DNA of 64,000 nt from Desulfofustis glycolicus DSM 9705 (GTDB lineage: Bacteria; Desulfobacterota; Desulfobulbia; Desulfobulbales; Desulfocapsaceae). Below the pieces are notes generated by a model. That model had not been told where the DNA came from. It saw only the letters and a program-made list of their open reading frames with translations, and searched no databases. Shown piece by piece: positions 17,052-26,146 of the stretch. The DNA is taken from NCBI RefSeq assembly GCF_900130015.1, contig NZ_FQXS01000003.1, positions 62,001-126,000 of the forward strand. Direction: 5' to 3'. Each line of letters opens with the position of its first letter. Within the stretch, counting starts at the first letter, position 1. A program made the position numbers and the translations under genes.

Positions 17052-17585
17052 ATGTTTATCGATCTGTTGCGTTCACGAAGAAGCATCCGTCAATTTGAGA
17101 AACGACCGGTCGATCAGGAAAAAATCGACATGTTGATCGAAGCAGCCCTGCGCGCACCGACCTCGCGCGGTCTCAATCCCTGGGAGTTCATTTTCGTCAC
17201 CGAGCCGGACACACTGGAAAAACTGGCCGGTGCCAAAGCGCACGGTTCTTCATTTGTCAAAAACGGTGCGCTGGCCGTGGTCGTCTGCGCCCATCCCGAA
17301 AAATCCGATGTCTGGGTAGAAGACACGGCGATCGCTTCGATCATCCTGCACCTGGCCGCCGCCGACCTCGGCCTGGGCAGCTGCTGGGTCCAGATCCGCA
17401 AACGCGACCATGACGACCAGACAACTGCCGAAGATTACGTCAAAAATCTGCTCTGCTTGGACCCGTCACTGGTCGTCGAAGCAGTGATCGCCATCGGCTA
17501 TCCGGCCGAAACGAAAGGTGGGCACGATCGCACGAAATTGCTTGACGAACGGATTTCGTTTGAGCGATACGGAGAAAAACGGTAG
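17052..17585 (+). CDS. Nitroreductase family protein
   Basis: A 177-residue FMN-dependent oxidoreductase of the nitroreductase fold, with the N-terminal motif RRSIRQFEKRPV and the segment RAPTSRGLNPWEFIFV that binds FMN. ATG at 17052 has AGGGGG upstream. A longer reading from 16995 would start inside the MITE-like repeat and is rejected. The substrate is unknown. The preceding repeat sits where its promoter or leader should be. Confidence 0.88.
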   Translation: MFIDLLRSRRSIRQFEKRPVDQEKIDMLIEAALRAPTSRGLNPWEFIFVTEPDTLEKLAGAKAHGSSFVKNGALAVVVCAHPEKSDVWVEDTAIASIILHLAAADLGLGSCWVQIRKRDHDDQTTAEDYVKNLLCLDPSLVVEAVIAIGYPAETKGGHDRTKLLDERISFERYGEKR

Positions 17586-17593
17586 GGACCCGA

Positions 17594-18463
17594 TCAAGAT
17601 GTCTTGTCAATCTGCTGCATATCCGAGATGATATCGGATATGTCTTTCTTCTTTTTGTGGAAGATGCGGGCCAACTCGTCGGCACTGGAGGGCAGTTCCC
17701 CTTCGGTCTGGTAAATTTCCAGCAACTCGTTGTAATACTTGTAAAAGAAGAGAAACAGATCCTGACTGCAGGGCTCCGAGAACTGGTTGGTGACGACTTT
17801 TTTCAGCTTACCATCCTTGTCCATGATCATCTTGGTTATCTGGAACGGTTCGATGGCGCGTTGATACAGTTTGGTGACCTGTTCCACATCATTTGATCCC
17901 TGCAAGTCGAAGAACTCCTCTTGAAAGACCGAAATGGCCGAATAGGCGAAACGGGTGATCTTGTTCTGGTCAAAGACTTTTTCCGCCTTGGTCAAGGCAC
18001 TTTCAAAAAACCCTCTGGCGGTGGTGCTGTCTTTGAGGATCTGGTCACGCAGTTCACTGATTCGTTTGCGGATAATTCGCTCGATATCCTGTTCACGATC
18101 GCGCACCTCCGCTTCCCGCTTTTCCATATCGCGGATCTGGCGGAGCAGATCTTCATTGAAATCACGAAGCGCCAGTTTCATGATGGTGACATCGAAGTAG
18201 CGCTGCAATTCCTGGCCGATCTGCATTATCGTCCGGATTTCTTCAGCCTGGTCCATATCCAACTCGGATATGAACTCCCCGTCGAGGTGATCGGTAACAT
18301 CGGATACCCGTTCACGATCGTTGATCAGGGCCTGCGCCGCCTGTTTGGCGGCAGCGGTGACATTGTAGGCCACCATGCCGACGATCTTTTTCAGCCGATC
18401 GTTACCGGCCGCCAGATATTTGCTGACCGTTTCTGCTCCGGGCAGTTGTTCGGGATGCTCCAT
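17594..18463 (-). CDS. Unknown cytoplasmic coiled-coil protein
   Basis: A 289-residue, highly charged, mostly helical protein with no signal peptide. Residues about 90-150 look like a coiled coil (RQIRDMEKREAEVRDREQDI). No catalytic motif or known family was recognised. It converges with the nitroreductase gene, with eight bases between stops. The ATG at 18463 gives a clean start, although no strong ribosome site is obvious. Confidence 0.7.
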   Translation of the reverse strand: MEHPEQLPGAETVSKYLAAGNDRLKKIVGMVAYNVTAAAKQAAQALINDRERVSDVTDHLDGEFISELDMDQAEEIRTIMQIGQELQRYFDVTIMKLALRDFNEDLLRQIRDMEKREAEVRDREQDIERIIRKRISELRDQILKDSTTARGFFESALTKAEKVFDQNKITRFAYSAISVFQEEFFDLQGSNDVEQVTKLYQRAIEPFQITKMIMDKDGKLKKVVTNQFSEPCSQDLFLFFYKYYNELLEIYQTEGELPSSADELARIFHKKKKDISDIISDMQQIDKTS

Positions 18464-18867
18464 AACACGTTACACTCGATTAATCCGCAGGACCGCTCTT
18501 GTGGCTTCTTGTCGGCGATCGGACCGATTGCCGCCGCCTTTCGGCCCCTTTAATACCGGAAAATGATGGTCGATAAACGACGGTATGTCAAGACAATACA
18601 GACCCGGGCAGTTGCGATAACCACCCTGTCCGGTCAGGTGATCTTGGCCCCGGGACCGGCAGGGCTGGCCGGTTGTCGAGACGCCAGCATCCCGGGAACC
18701 GGGGGGAAGGGAGAACCGGGCTCGAAGGAAGTGATTTTCGTATAAATCAGGTTGACATATTCGCGATGGTATGGGAATAAAATCGGTACGATCCGAACAT
18801 AGTCATGCCTCAACGACGACATCATCACCTCGCTTTACTCACTTTTCTTCATGGAGGGAACGGCACT
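18464..18867. other. Intergenic region upstream of folD
   Basis: About 400 bases with no convincing gene between two divergent genes. It probably carries promoters in both directions. A TTGACA hexamer at 18752-18757 is followed 17 bases later by a weak -10 (GAATAA) facing folD. Confidence 0.4.
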
Positions 18868-19755
18868 ATGACTGCAGAAATCATCAGCGGAACCGAGATC
18901 AGCAAGGCCATCCTCGCGGAAATCAAACAGGAAGTCGCAGAGATGAAAGCAAAGACCGGCAAGGTCCCCGGCCTGGTCACCATCCTGGTAGGCGAAAACC
19001 CGGCGTCGATCAGTTATGTCACCCTGAAGGTGCGCACGGCGCTCGATCTCGGCTTCAACGAAATCCAGGACAACCAGCCGGCCGATATTTCCGAAGCAGA
19101 CCTGCTCGCCCTGATCGACAGATACAACAACGATCCGGAAATCCACGGTATCCTCGTGCAGTTGCCGCTACCCAAGCACGTCGACGAGAAGAAAGTTCTC
19201 AACGCGATCAACCCCGACAAAGATGTCGACGCTTTCCATCCGGTCAACGTCGGACGCCTGATGATCGGCGGCGATGAAGTACGCTTCCTGCCCTGCACGC
19301 CGGCCGGTATCCAGGAATTGATCGTCCGTTCCGGCACCGAGACCAAAGGGGCGGAAGTGGTGGTCGTCGGACGTTCCAACATCGTCGGCAAGCCGATTGC
19401 GATGATGATGGCCCAGAAAGGCGTCGGCGCCAACAGCACGGTGACCATTGTCCATACCGGCACCAAGAACCTGGCGGCCCACTGCAAACGGGCCGATATT
19501 CTGATCGTTGCCGCCGGTGTGCCGAACCTGGTCAAACCGGAATGGATCAAGCCCGGCTCAACAGTTATCGACGTCGGCGTCAACCGAGTCGGCAAAAACG
19601 AGCAGACCGGCAAAGCAATCCTCAAGGGCGACGTCGACTTCGATAAAGCCAAAGAAATCGCCGGTAAAATCACCCCGGTACCAGGCGGTGTGGGACCGAT
19701 GACAATCTGCATGCTGATGCGTAACACCCTGCGCTCTGCGCAGAAGAGTATCTGA
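18868..19755 (+). CDS. folD: Bifunctional methylene-THF dehydrogenase / methenyl-THF cyclohydrolase
   Basis: A 295-residue FolD, interconverting 5,10-methylene-THF, methenyl-THF and 10-formyl-THF in the cytoplasm with NAD(P). It has the substrate Tyr and catalytic Lys in SYVTLKVRTA, the family segment LVQLPLP, the nucleotide site VVVGRSNIVGKP and the C-terminal signature TPVPGGVGPMT. ATG 18868 is preferred: GGAGGG lies about nine bases before it. In this genome it supplies the middle steps of the Wood-Ljungdahl methyl branch between formyl-THF and MetF, whose gene is at 28459-29394. Confidence 0.96.
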   Translation: MTAEIISGTEISKAILAEIKQEVAEMKAKTGKVPGLVTILVGENPASISYVTLKVRTALDLGFNEIQDNQPADISEADLLALIDRYNNDPEIHGILVQLPLPKHVDEKKVLNAINPDKDVDAFHPVNVGRLMIGGDEVRFLPCTPAGIQELIVRSGTETKGAEVVVVGRSNIVGKPIAMMMAQKGVGANSTVTIVHTGTKNLAAHCKRADILIVAAGVPNLVKPEWIKPGSTVIDVGVNRVGKNEQTGKAILKGDVDFDKAKEIAGKITPVPGGVGPMTICMLMRNTLRSAQKSI

Positions 19756-19773
19756 TCTTTATCCGATAACAAA

Positions 19774-19799
19774 CCCGGCCGGCGCCTACGCCGGCCGGG
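19774..19799 (+). terminator. Strong GC hairpin after folD
   Basis: An 11-base perfect stem (CCCGGCCGGCG / CGCCGGCCGGG) with a four-base loop, 18 bases after the folD stop. There is no T-run after it, so it may pause polymerase or protect the 3' end rather than act as a classic intrinsic terminator. Confidence 0.6.
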
Positions 19800-19852
19800 C
19801 CTTCACGGCACCGGCGTCCATCTGCAGCCGGTCTGCCTGAACCGGTTCGCCT

Positions 19853-21286
19853 ATGTTTGCGCTGATCAAATACCTGCTCTACCTGTCGTTATGGTTGGTT
19901 TCGGCAACCATCGCCGGCTTCTTCGTTTATTTCACGCTCACGCAGGCAACCGATTACCGCCTCCTGCTCGACCGACCGGACCTGGTTACCCCCGAACAGA
20001 TCATCGCGGCGGCCGTACTGGTCATCATCCCGGTGGCCCTGATACTGCTGTTTGCCCCGCTCTTCCAGATCACCCCGAAACGAAACTGGTTCTCCTCGTT
20101 TCTCCGCCTGCTGCTGGTCATGCTCATGGCGGGTTTTATCGGCTACCAATTGCTCGATGGGCGCAAGGTGTACCAGCTCTATACGCAAAAAGACCTGATC
20201 GTCAGGCAACCGGAAGCGGGCAAAGCGTCGTTTCTGCTGACATCACTGCATAACGGTTCGCTTGGTCCGATACCCACCACCGCGCCGATGGAGGAAGCGA
20301 ATTACGCCCGGCAGATCGAAACCCACCGGCGGGACATCGAGACATCATGGCAGACGATTGCGCCCTATCGGCTGGTTATCGATCAATTGGCCGAACTGTC
20401 TGTCCTGCCCTACCCCGCGCAACCGATTGAGATCGTCACCTCGGCAGGCGGCGCCGGCAACCTGGACAACCTTTGTCGCATCTACCTGGCCCACGCCGTC
20501 CTGCAGATCAGGCTCGGCAACCGGGAACAGGGCTTCGAAGAATTACTGACGATCCACCGGGTCGCCAGAAACGGGCTGGCCGGCGCAAATCGGATCAATG
20601 ATAAAATGACCTGGACGATGGCGCTGCACAACACCATCCGCACCGCTTATCGAATCGTTCTTGATGAGGAGCCGCGTTACGAGGAGATGCGACAACTCGC
20701 CCAGGCGTCCCCGCGACTGACCCGTCAGGAAACTTCGTTGCGCGCCGTCTGGCTGAGCCAGTATCTTGACGGCATTGACCGCCTCGACCATCCGGCCAAC
20801 GAGGTCCTGGCCGATTTCCTTGCCAGGAGAAGCCCTCAAAAACCGCTGTTGCTGCTGATGGCTCCACCCTGGCTGTTCGAGGCGACTTACCGCTTTACCT
20901 GCCAGAAAAACCGTACAGCAGCCGACCTCAGATCATTCTGGGAACCGGTCATCGAGCAGGCGCCGGCCAATCCAGCCGCCTTCCGGCAGGCCTGGGCCTC
21001 ACGCACCGCTTTTGGCGACGGACCGCCACTGCGCAACCTCGGCGGCTGGTATTTCCATCGCCCCCCCGACCTGCGGTCAGAAGAGAAGCTGGTCAACGAC
21101 CTCTACCGGATAAGCGATATTTTTGCTGCTTTTCTAACCAACAAACTGGAGTTCGGGCAAGATATCGGCGCCCATCTCGAGGGTGGACACCGGCCGGTTG
21201 CCACAGAGAATCAGAGGATCATCGGTGCCGGGGCAGACGGAGCCCTCGGCACGCCCGACGACATCGTGCTGGAACCGATATTCTAA
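19853..21286 (+). CDS. Unknown membrane-anchored protein
   Basis: A 477-residue protein of no family I recognise. Three hydrophobic segments lie at the N-terminus (about 4-28, 48-70 and 82-100). A large soluble part of about 370 residues follows, mostly helical, with several Trp and Arg. It ends with a short segment containing GAGADGALGTPDDIVLEP, which resembles the tail of a pilin-like or Ca-binding protein. It follows folD after a hairpin, so it may have its own promoter. Confidence 0.7.
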   Translation: MFALIKYLLYLSLWLVSATIAGFFVYFTLTQATDYRLLLDRPDLVTPEQIIAAAVLVIIPVALILLFAPLFQITPKRNWFSSFLRLLLVMLMAGFIGYQLLDGRKVYQLYTQKDLIVRQPEAGKASFLLTSLHNGSLGPIPTTAPMEEANYARQIETHRRDIETSWQTIAPYRLVIDQLAELSVLPYPAQPIEIVTSAGGAGNLDNLCRIYLAHAVLQIRLGNREQGFEELLTIHRVARNGLAGANRINDKMTWTMALHNTIRTAYRIVLDEEPRYEEMRQLAQASPRLTRQETSLRAVWLSQYLDGIDRLDHPANEVLADFLARRSPQKPLLLLMAPPWLFEATYRFTCQKNRTAADLRSFWEPVIEQAPANPAAFRQAWASRTAFGDGPPLRNLGGWYFHRPPDLRSEEKLVNDLYRISDIFAAFLTNKLEFGQDIGAHLEGGHRPVATENQRIIGAGADGALGTPDDIVLEPIF

Positions 21287-21340
21287 CGGGTCCAGCCTGT
21301 CTCCTACCGTCACCCAAAAAGCGGTAACGGGTTTCGCTGA

Positions 21341-22135
21341 TCAATAATAGGGGTCGACCCGGATCTCCCGCTGGTCGATGTCGTCGATCCCGGCGATATT
21401 CTGCTCGATCCGCGCCCTGATAGCCGCTTCCTGCTCCTCCGGCGCTTTGACGTTGATATAAACCGTGCCGCCGATGACGGTAACGCCGGCCTGGGGAAAG
21501 TCGAACAAGGCTGCTCTGACCTCGGCAGCCAGAGACAGATCCCTGACTTTGGCCAGCGATTTTTCCGTTGCCTGGTAACAGGGCAGTTGTACGGCCTGGC
21601 ATATTAATTGCGTGGCATCATCGACACTCATGGCGCTGACGTTGATCACCATATCATAAATGCTTGGATCGATGATATCGATACCGTAGAGAAACAGCGC
21701 CCATTTCTGCCGTTCCTCATCGTCATGCTTGAGTTGCAGCCGGACCTGATCGGCGGGAATATTCTGCCGCGTAGCCTCGGCGTCGACCCGTTCTTCAAGA
21801 TCGGCGATGATACGCACCTTCAGCAGATGGCGAACATCGTAGAAAAAAAACTGTCCGGCAATACCGTGATAAACATAGTTATCCTGTTTGAGATGGCGCA
21901 GAATTGCCGAGGAGATGTAATTGACATACCGTTCGCGGCCAAAGGAGTAGCGCTCCAGGATCTGCGTGGCATGCTGGATATTGCGCATCAATTTGATTTC
22001 CGGAATGTCAAATTCCTCACTCGAGGCCAGCAGGGAATCCCGGGAAATGCAGCCGTAACCGAGCGTATCGGCAACCTTCTGGGCTACCTCCCGCCCTCGA
22101 TAATAGCTTCCGCGTGAAATGCAGATAATCGACAT
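21341..22135 (-). CDS. Cytidylate kinase-like family protein (paralogue 2)
   Basis: A 264-residue paralogue of the protein at 54-890, with the same N-terminal signature (ICISRGSYYRGREVA) and the same two-part architecture. A C-terminal BON-like segment covers about 190-264. AAGGAG lies six bases before the ATG. It is a single-gene unit convergent with the membrane-anchored protein gene. Two such genes in one window suggest a lineage-specific family; the substrate is unknown. Confidence 0.75.
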   Translation of the reverse strand: MSIICISRGSYYRGREVAQKVADTLGYGCISRDSLLASSEEFDIPEIKLMRNIQHATQILERYSFGRERYVNYISSAILRHLKQDNYVYHGIAGQFFFYDVRHLLKVRIIADLEERVDAEATRQNIPADQVRLQLKHDDEERQKWALFLYGIDIIDPSIYDMVINVSAMSVDDATQLICQAVQLPCYQATEKSLAKVRDLSLAAEVRAALFDFPQAGVTVIGGTVYINVKAPEEQEAAIRARIEQNIAGIDDIDQREIRVDPYY

Positions 22136-22372
22136 GAGATACTCCTTTTTGACACCAGGTAACGGTTATCAATCACCCTCCGACACTCGAGCATCACCTT
22201 GATTCCCTATCACAAAAAGGTATGACAGGCATATAATTTTGCCGAAAAAAACAACCCCGTTTCGTGAATTTTCCTGTCATCGCAGATTAGGATGTCTATA
22301 CTATCAGCTATGATGGTCAACGGATGGTAGTACCTTAAGATTAACATCGAGGAGCAAAACAACCGAAGTGCC

Positions 22373-22591
22373 ATGGGAAGATGCAAAAACCACCCCGACC
22401 GGGAAACGTCCTATGGTTGCCTCAAGCATGGCTATTTCCTGTGCGAAGATTGTCTGGCCTGCGGCGACCCGAAACTCTACTGCACACATCGCCCATCCTG
22501 TATCATTCACTTTCTGACCAGAAAGAAACGCAAGGACGGTGACGGCACCGACCCTGAATCGGTGTCTCATCAATCGGCGTCTAACCTGTAA
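22373..22591 (+). CDS. Small cysteine-rich zinc-finger-like protein
   Basis: A 72-residue protein in which eight Cys and several His residues fill positions 4-43 (CKNHPDRETSYGC, CEDCLACGD, CTHRPSC). This spacing is like a B-box-type zinc finger. The tail is charged and probably disordered. The ribosome site is weak (GAGGAG about 20 bases upstream). The next gene, also a zinc-ribbon protein, follows 14 bases later on the same strand. Confidence 0.6.
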   Translation: MGRCKNHPDRETSYGCLKHGYFLCEDCLACGDPKLYCTHRPSCIIHFLTRKKRKDGDGTDPESVSHQSASNL

Positions 22592-22605
22592 ACGAGGAGG
22601 ATCAC

Positions 22606-22779
22606 ATGACCGATCAGCATTGCCCCGGTTTCGAAGCCAACAAATCCATCACCGAGGTCACGGTAAAATGCCCCGAGTGCGGGCAAAAAAAAGAGATCTT
22701 TTCCGACGAGATGGACAAGAAAGTTACCTGCAGCAGCTGCGGCAAGGCCTTCGACCCGATGCAGAACAAGGTGGAATAA
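22606..22779 (+). CDS. Zinc-ribbon protein
   Basis: A 57-residue protein with a complete zinc ribbon: CPECG at residues 22-26 and CSSCG at 42-46, separated by a typical short beta segment. GAGGAGG lies five bases before the ATG, a very strong translation signal for such a short gene. The function is unknown; the context suggests a small metal-binding partner or regulator. Two hairpins follow the stop. Confidence 0.75.
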   Translation: MTDQHCPGFEANKSITEVTVKCPECGQKKEIFSDEMDKKVTCSSCGKAFDPMQNKVE

Positions 22780-22791
22780 TCCGACACCAGG

Positions 22792-22831
22792 CCGGAGCCC
22801 GTCCTGATCATCCGGGCATCACGGGCTCCGG
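22792..22831 (+). terminator. Hairpin 1 after the zinc-ribbon gene
   Basis: A perfect 11-base inverted repeat (CCGGAGCCCGT / ACGGGCTCCGG) with an 18-base loop, 12 bases after the stop. It is one of two hairpins in the gap between convergent genes. Confidence 0.55.
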
Positions 22832-22845
22832 AATTTCAATCTGCC

Positions 22846-22868
22846 TGATGCGCCGCAACGGCGCATCA
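22846..22868. terminator. Hairpin 2 between convergent genes
   Basis: A perfect 10-base inverted repeat (TGATGCGCCG / CGGCGCATCA) with a CAA loop. It lies 42 bases past the stop of the His-rich gene on the minus strand and can serve either direction. Confidence 0.6.
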
Positions 22869-22909
22869 ATGTTCTGCCAGGCCTATCGACAAATCAGTCG
22901 AATCGCACG

Positions 22910-23170
22910 TCAATGGTGGTGATGCCCATCGCCGTGGTGATGATGATGGTGTGCATGATCAGCCACCGGTCCACCCGACTCGTCAAGCGCCTGCTGCAGC
23001 GTTTCGCTGACCGCGTCCATCTGCGCGGCCGCCCGGTCAAGAGCCGCGACGAGTCGATCCTGATGCTCGTCGGCCATCGTTGCCCGCCATTTATTGAATT
23101 CGGCGACGTGGCCGCCGTTGTGTTCGATCCAATGCTGGAGAAGAACTCGCAGCTTTTCTCTGTTTTTCAT
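22910..23170 (-). CDS. CooJ-like histidine-tailed (nickel-binding) protein
   Basis: An 86-residue protein. The first 65 residues are helical (LLQHWIEHNGGHVAEF, then a second helix), and the tail ends in HAHHHHHHGDGHHHH. The His-rich end and the place right after a CooT gene fit the CooJ type of nickel-binding protein that helps insert Ni into CO dehydrogenase. It is the last gene of the minus-strand Wood-Ljungdahl cluster. A general metal-storage role is the alternative. Confidence 0.7.
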   Translation of the reverse strand: MKNREKLRVLLQHWIEHNGGHVAEFNKWRATMADEHQDRLVAALDRAAAQMDAVSETLQQALDESGGPVADHAHHHHHHGDGHHHH

Positions 23171-23205
23171 TGCCGTTTCCTCAAGAGTCAGGCCCAGAAG
23201 GCCGG

Positions 23206-23400
23206 TCAGCCGTTTTGCTGTACCAGTACCAAACCGCCCATGAAATCAATCGACCTGATCGCCGCGTTCTTGACTTCCGCCGCCTCGGCAAAGAGCGTTG
23301 CAATCCGGATCGTTGAACCATCGACACTGAGGCTGGACACATCTTCGAAACGCTGTTGTTCCGCGCCCTGCTTCTCGACAACCACTTTCATCTGACACAT
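23206..23400 (-). CDS. cooT: CooT family nickel-binding protein
   Basis: A 64-residue protein beginning MCQMKV. In CooT the Cys at position 2 binds nickel once Met is removed. The rest follows the family pattern of a small beta barrel (FEDVSSLSVDGSTIRIATLFAEAAEV). ATG at 23400 is chosen because it gives the conserved Met-Cys start and has GGAG six bases upstream; an ATG at 23412 would bury the Cys. It lies 59 bases after fdhA and 35 bases before the His-tailed gene. The pair points to a nickel enzyme, probably CO dehydrogenase/acetyl-CoA synthase encoded outside the window. Confidence 0.85.
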   Translation of the reverse strand: MCQMKVVVEKQGAEQQRFEDVSSLSVDGSTIRIATLFAEAAEVKNAAIRSIDFMGGLVLVQQNG

Positions 23401-23459
23401 TCCACGCTCCATTTTTCCACAGGCATGATGCCGACATTATTCACGCCGGCATCAGCCGG

Positions 23460-26141
23460 TTATTTTTCAAGCCGCACTGCGCATACCTTGGCTTCCATAA
23501 TCTTACTTATGGGGTCCATGGCATCAATGGTCAAGCGATTCGCCGCTGCTTCTTTGTAATGAAAGGGAATAAAAACCACCCGCGGGGGGACGATACCTGA
23601 GACTCGGGCCTTCAGCCTGATCGATCCTCGCCTGGAAGTTACGGTCAACAGCCCCGTATCCTCTATGCCAAGACTCGCAGCATCTTCCGGATTAAGCTCG
23701 ATATAGGGGGCGGGGGAAATTTTGTCCAGACCGGTCGACCGCCTCGTCATCGTTCCGGTATGGTAGTGAAATAGTTGTCTGCCCGTGGTCAGCACAAATG
23801 GGTACTGCTCATCGGGCAATTCCTTGGACAACACGTGAGGGACAACGGTGAACAAAGCCTTGCCGCCTTCACGGGCAAACGATTCCCGGTGCAGATAGGG
23901 TGTCCCTGGATGATCGTCAGTAGGGCAAGGCCATTGCAGCCCTTCCGTTTCGAGTCGCTCGTAACTCATACCGGCCATTGCCGGCCACAGTGCGGTCAAT
24001 TCATTGAAAACCGACTCGGCAGTAGCATTCTCAGACACTCCTTCAGGGTCGATTCGCCGATAAACCTGTTTGATGATGGCGAGGTCAGATTGAGCCTGAC
24101 CAGGCGGATCCAGAGCAATTCTAACCCGCTGCACACGCCGTTCCGAATTGGTAAAGGTCCCTTCCTTTTCGGCAAAGGACGCGCTCGGCAACACAACATC
24201 GGCCAATTCGGCAGTTTCGGTCAGGAAAATGTCCTGTACGACTAACAGGTCAAGGTTCTCAAATGCCTTGATGGAATGGTTCATGTTCGGATCAGACAGG
24301 GCAGGGTTCTCACCGAAAATGTAAAGGCCTTTCAATGTTCCGGCCAGCATCTTCTCGGTCATCTCCGAAGCGGTCAAACCCGGTTCGGAAGAAAGCGTCC
24401 GTCCCCATGCCTTGCCGAACTTCTCGCGGACTTTCGCATCTGCTACTTTCTGATACCCCGGCAGATCGGTGGGCAGGCACCCCACGTCACAGCAGCCTTG
24501 AACATTATTCTGACCGCGCAACGGGTTTACCCCGGCGCCATGCTTGCCAAGGTTTCCGGTCACCATCGCCAAGTTTCCGACAGCATGAACATTATTGGTT
24601 CCAAAAGAGTGCTGGGTAATGCCCATGGCATAATAAATACCGGCATTTTCCGCAGTGGCATAAATCCGTGCGGCGGAAACGATGTCATCAGCCGGCACGC
24701 CGGTTATATTTTCGGCAAATTCGGGCGTGAATTGTTTCAAGCCTTCGGCAAAAGCATCAAACCCTTCGGTGCGTTTTTCGATGAACGTACGATCCTCCCA
24801 TCCTTCTCTTATAATGACATGCATCAAAGCATTAAGCAGGACTGAGTCGGTACCCGGCATGTGCCGGAGCCATAGAGTGGCAAACTTGACGAGCGGAATG
24901 CGGCGCGGATCGGCAACGATGAGCTGTGCCCCGTTGCGCACTGCCTCTTTCATGCGCAAACCGATTATCGGATGATTCTCTGTGGTATTGGAACCGATAA
25001 CGAGCAGTGCCTTATTATCGGAAATTTCAGCAACCGAGTTGGTCATTGCCCCGGAACCGAATTTTGCGGCCAGCCCGGCCACGGTAGCACTGTGTCAGTA
25101 GCGAGCGCAATGATCCACATTGTTGGTGCCGATCCCCGCCCGAAACATTTTCTGAAACAGATAGCCCTCTTCGTTGGTGCAGCGAGCCGAAGCCAGTCCA
25201 CCGACCGCATCAGGCCCATGTTTACTTTTGATATCGAGCAAACGCGAGGCTACCAGATCTAGAGCCTCTTCCCAAGAAGCCGGCTCTAGACTGCCGCCCT
25301 TCTGCCGTCTGATAAGCGGTGTCGTTAAACGCTCGTTGCTGGTTACGAATTCATAACCAAAACGGCCCTTGACGCACAACCACCCCCGATTATGATTATC
25401 CTGCCGCGAGGTAACCTTGGCAATACTTTTGCCGTAGGTGTGCAGCGTCAGATTGCAACCACACCCGCAATAGGAACATGTCGTTTCCGTTTTCTCCAAG
25501 CCTTGCTGACGCGGATAACCGACCCAGAGCTTGCCGGACAATGCACCGGTCGGGCAAACGGCAATACATTGCCCGCAGAATTCGCACGACAATTCCTTTT
25601 CGAACGGTGGTGTGATTTTTGACTCGAAACCCCGATTGGCATAACCGATGGCCCCTACCCCCTGGATTTCTTCGCATACCCTGACACAAAGGCCGCAGAG
25701 CACACATTTGTTCTGATCTCGCTGGACAAAGGGGTTCTCATCAATCCGGTCATGAGCCCGCATCTTGCCACGGAATCTGCTGCCCCGCAGATTAAAACGA
25801 TAGGCCAGCTCCTGCAGTTTGCAGTCGCCGGAACCGATACAGATCATGCAATCATTGGGGTGATCCGACAACAGCAATTCAACGGTCGTTTTACGCAACC
25901 GGTTGAGATGCGCACTCTGTGTGGTAACCACCATCTTTTCAGTTGCCGGTGTCGTACAGGATGTAACCGGTTTCGGCATGCCGGCAATCTCGACGATGCA
26001 GAGCCGGCAGGCACCATGCGGTTTCAGGCGCGAATCATGGCAAAGGGTCGGAATATCGATTCTCAGTTTTCTGGCTGCTTCGAGAACCGTTGCACCGGCT
26101 TCGACCTCGACCGGCTGATTATCAATCGTCAAGCTAATCAT
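23460..26141 (-). CDS. fdhA: Formate dehydrogenase, catalytic subunit, selenocysteine-containing (NuoG-like N-terminus)
   Basis: An 893-residue protein when TGA at 25095-25097 is read as selenocysteine (residue 349). The frame stays open on both sides and the context CARY-U-HSATVAGLA is that of formate dehydrogenases. A SECIS-like hairpin follows directly. Domains: plant-type 2Fe-2S (about 1-80), His-ligated and two 4Fe-4S clusters (about 95-215), then molybdenum/tungsten bis-MGD domains. It oxidises formate or reduces CO2 together with the NuoF- and NuoE-like subunits encoded upstream, probably with NAD(P) and possibly by electron bifurcation with ferredoxin. AAGGAG precedes the ATG. Confidence 0.95.
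25066..25082 (-). promoter_or_regulatory. SECIS-like hairpin of fdhA
   Basis: Just after the UGA, the stem GTGGCC / GGCCGC (one G-U pair) closes a five-base loop GGGCU. Size, position and a G-rich loop resemble the E. coli fdhF element bound by SelB. Confidence 0.7.
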
Positions 26142-26146
26142 AACCG

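Noticed and set aside
25082-25095. A nonsense mutation or frameshift splitting fdhA into two genes
   Set aside because: The TGA falls at the exact selenocysteine position of formate dehydrogenases and a SECIS-like hairpin follows, so it is one gene.
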